Below the pieces are notes generated by a model that saw nothing but the letters and a program-made list of their open reading frames with translations, was not told the origin of the DNA and made no database searches. A stretch of 64,000 nt of DNA from Planctomycetota bacterium. Its GTDB lineage: Bacteria > Planctomycetota > GCA-2746535. The DNA lies in contig NVWA01000029.1 in the NCBI GenBank assembly GCA_002746535.1, positions 1 through 64,000 on the forward strand. The letters are read 5' to 3'. Numbering within the stretch: the first letter of the stretch is position 1; every line of letters starts with the position of its first letter. Below, in pieces: positions 63,156 to 64,000 of this stretch. The translations under genes were made by a program, and so were the position numbers.

Positions 63156-63740
63156 TTAATAATTTCTTAATTCCACCACCTCAGCCTTAACCAACTTCCC
63201 CTTTTCATACAATTCTATTTTTTGGCAGTTGCCATTGGGGTCGTAGAATTCTATTTGGTCTAATGTACCGTCTTCGTTCCAATATTTTTTGGAAATTAAC
63301 ATATCTTTTTTGAATTCTTTTTGAAGTTTTATTTTGCCATTTCTATACCATTCAAAAATATTCCCATCAACCATACCCATTGACCAATAGCAATGATATT
63401 CCTTCACACCATTTTCATACCATGTTTCCATCAATCCATTCGCTAGTCCGTAAACATAATCACCTACGAATTTTTTATTACCGTCTTCATACCACGATTC
63501 CCATTTTCCATTATAACCACCATTCAAACTAGAAAACAAAGTATTGGAAGGTTTATCTTTGAAAAGTAGCCAAGACGGTAAATGGTTTAACATTTTATAT
63601 TCTTGAATCATATAGTGCAACTTACTAGCTTGACAGGATCCATACATCAGATGAGTAAGACTACCAAGCACCATCACAGCAATAAAAGCTGATACTATTA
63701 AAGGATTTAGTAATGTTTTAACCACATAGCTACCAATCAA
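63156..63740 (-). CDS. MORN-variant (YwqK-like) membrane-anchored protein
   Basis: A 194-residue protein. A transmembrane helix lies at about residues 12-32. MORN-variant repeats follow with the W-Y/E-x-N/D-G-x-x-K pattern (SWYEDGNKKFVGDY, TWYENGVKEYH, EWYRNGKIKLQKEF, YWNEDGTLDQIEF). The start is TTG at 63740 with AGGATG six bases upstream. Such proteins are annotated as YwqK-family antitoxins, but the role is unproven. A paralog lies next to it at the window edge. Confidence 0.75.
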   Translation of the reverse strand: MIGSYVVKTLLNPLIVSAFIAVMVLGSLTHLMYGSCQASKLHYMIQEYKMLNHLPSWLLFKDKPSNTLFSSLNGGYNGKWESWYEDGNKKFVGDYVYGLANGLMETWYENGVKEYHCYWSMGMVDGNIFEWYRNGKIKLQKEFKKDMLISKKYWNEDGTLDQIEFYDPNGNCQKIELYEKGKLVKAEVVELRNY

Positions 63741-63788
63741 TATACATCCTATTAAGACACTACGATTAGTAGATAAAATTAGTTCAAT

Positions 63789-64000
63789 TTATTTAATATC
63801 TAAAAATGAAAACAAATTGAATAAAGGGTTATGAGGCTGTTTCATCCCCCCCACCTCAATCTTAACCAACTTCCCCTTTTCAAAGAGCTCTCTCTTTTGA
63901 AAGATGCCTTTGGGGTCGTAGTATTCTTTTTTGTTTAGTGTGCCGTCTTTGTTCCATATGGTAATAGATAATAAAACTTCCTTTCTATAGACCATTTCTT
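63789..64000 (-). CDS. MORN-variant (YwqK-like) protein, 3' part, cut by the window edge
   Basis: The visible 68 or so residues include WNKDGTLNKKEYYDPKGIFQ and KRELFEKGKLVKIEVGG, parallel to the C-terminal part of the preceding gene. An ATG occurs at 63995, but the frame is open to the edge and the repeat pattern suggests the true start lies outside. These are tandem paralogs. Confidence 0.65.
   Translation of the reverse strand, partial: EMVYRKEVLLSITIWNKDGTLNKKEYYDPKGIFQKRELFEKGKLVKIEVGGMKQPHNPLFNLFSFLDIK

Overview
The window is AT-rich bacterial DNA. No rRNA or tRNA was seen. Gene content suggests the Planctomycetes-Verrucomicrobia-Lentisphaerae group, and Lentisphaera-like is my best guess. 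Markers are an FGly-type sulfatase, giant Ser/Thr kinases with TPR tails, a methyltransferase-like/PQQ-propeller fusion, large secreted proteins with NHL-like or FG-GAP-like repeats, and a NifA-like activator. This is inference from family content, not from a marker gene.

Region 1 (1-19 kb) is mostly core metabolism. A secreted propeller protein is followed by a NifA-like sigma-54 activator divergent from gltBD (glutamate synthase). Then come a REP-associated tyrosine transposase between two REP pairs, an MtfA-like peptidase, a mannose-1-phosphate guanylyltransferase, acetyl-CoA synthetase, and a run of small minus-strand genes: an exported protein, a shortened VOC protein, an M50-like membrane peptidase and a lipoprotein.

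Region 2 (19-37.8 kb) is signalling and secreted enzymes. Two tandem paralogous kinases carry long inserts in the activation segment and are followed by a response regulator. Next are a sulfatase, a collapsed copy of the first gene of the window, a second response regulator, and a three-gene operon (exported transglutaminase-like protein, PLP alpha-oxoamine-synthase-like enzyme, double alpha/beta-hydrolase with missing nucleophiles). A GntR/LacI-type regulator and a dead secreted-protein gene close the region.

Region 3 (37.8-62.3 kb) is the most unusual part. Two arrays of small plus-strand genes (about 38.0-44.8 and 59.0-62.1 kb) are separated by attC-like sites of about 85-125 bp. The complete sites end in a GTTRRRY-type core and contain an imperfect palindrome. 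The genes are typical integron cargo: GNAT acetyltransferases, a NUDIX hydrolase, a nucleotidyltransferase, an SGNH hydrolase and small unknowns. Both arrays begin with the same 166-bp leader (about 95% identical) and end with a related trailer of about 155 bp that carries a hairpin with a compensatory base change. No integrase is visible. Between the arrays lie ordinary chromosomal genes: FG-GAP-like and PQQ secreted proteins, a peptidase gene broken by an in-frame stop, a lipoprotein/ankyrin/membrane trio and a third kinase with kinesin-light-chain-type TPRs.

Region 4 (62.4-64 kb) holds a secreted esterase and two MORN/YwqK-type genes. Decayed fragments of YwqK-like genes also occur at about 37.8, 51.2 and 57.8 kb. 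Several genes in the window are truncated or frameshifted.
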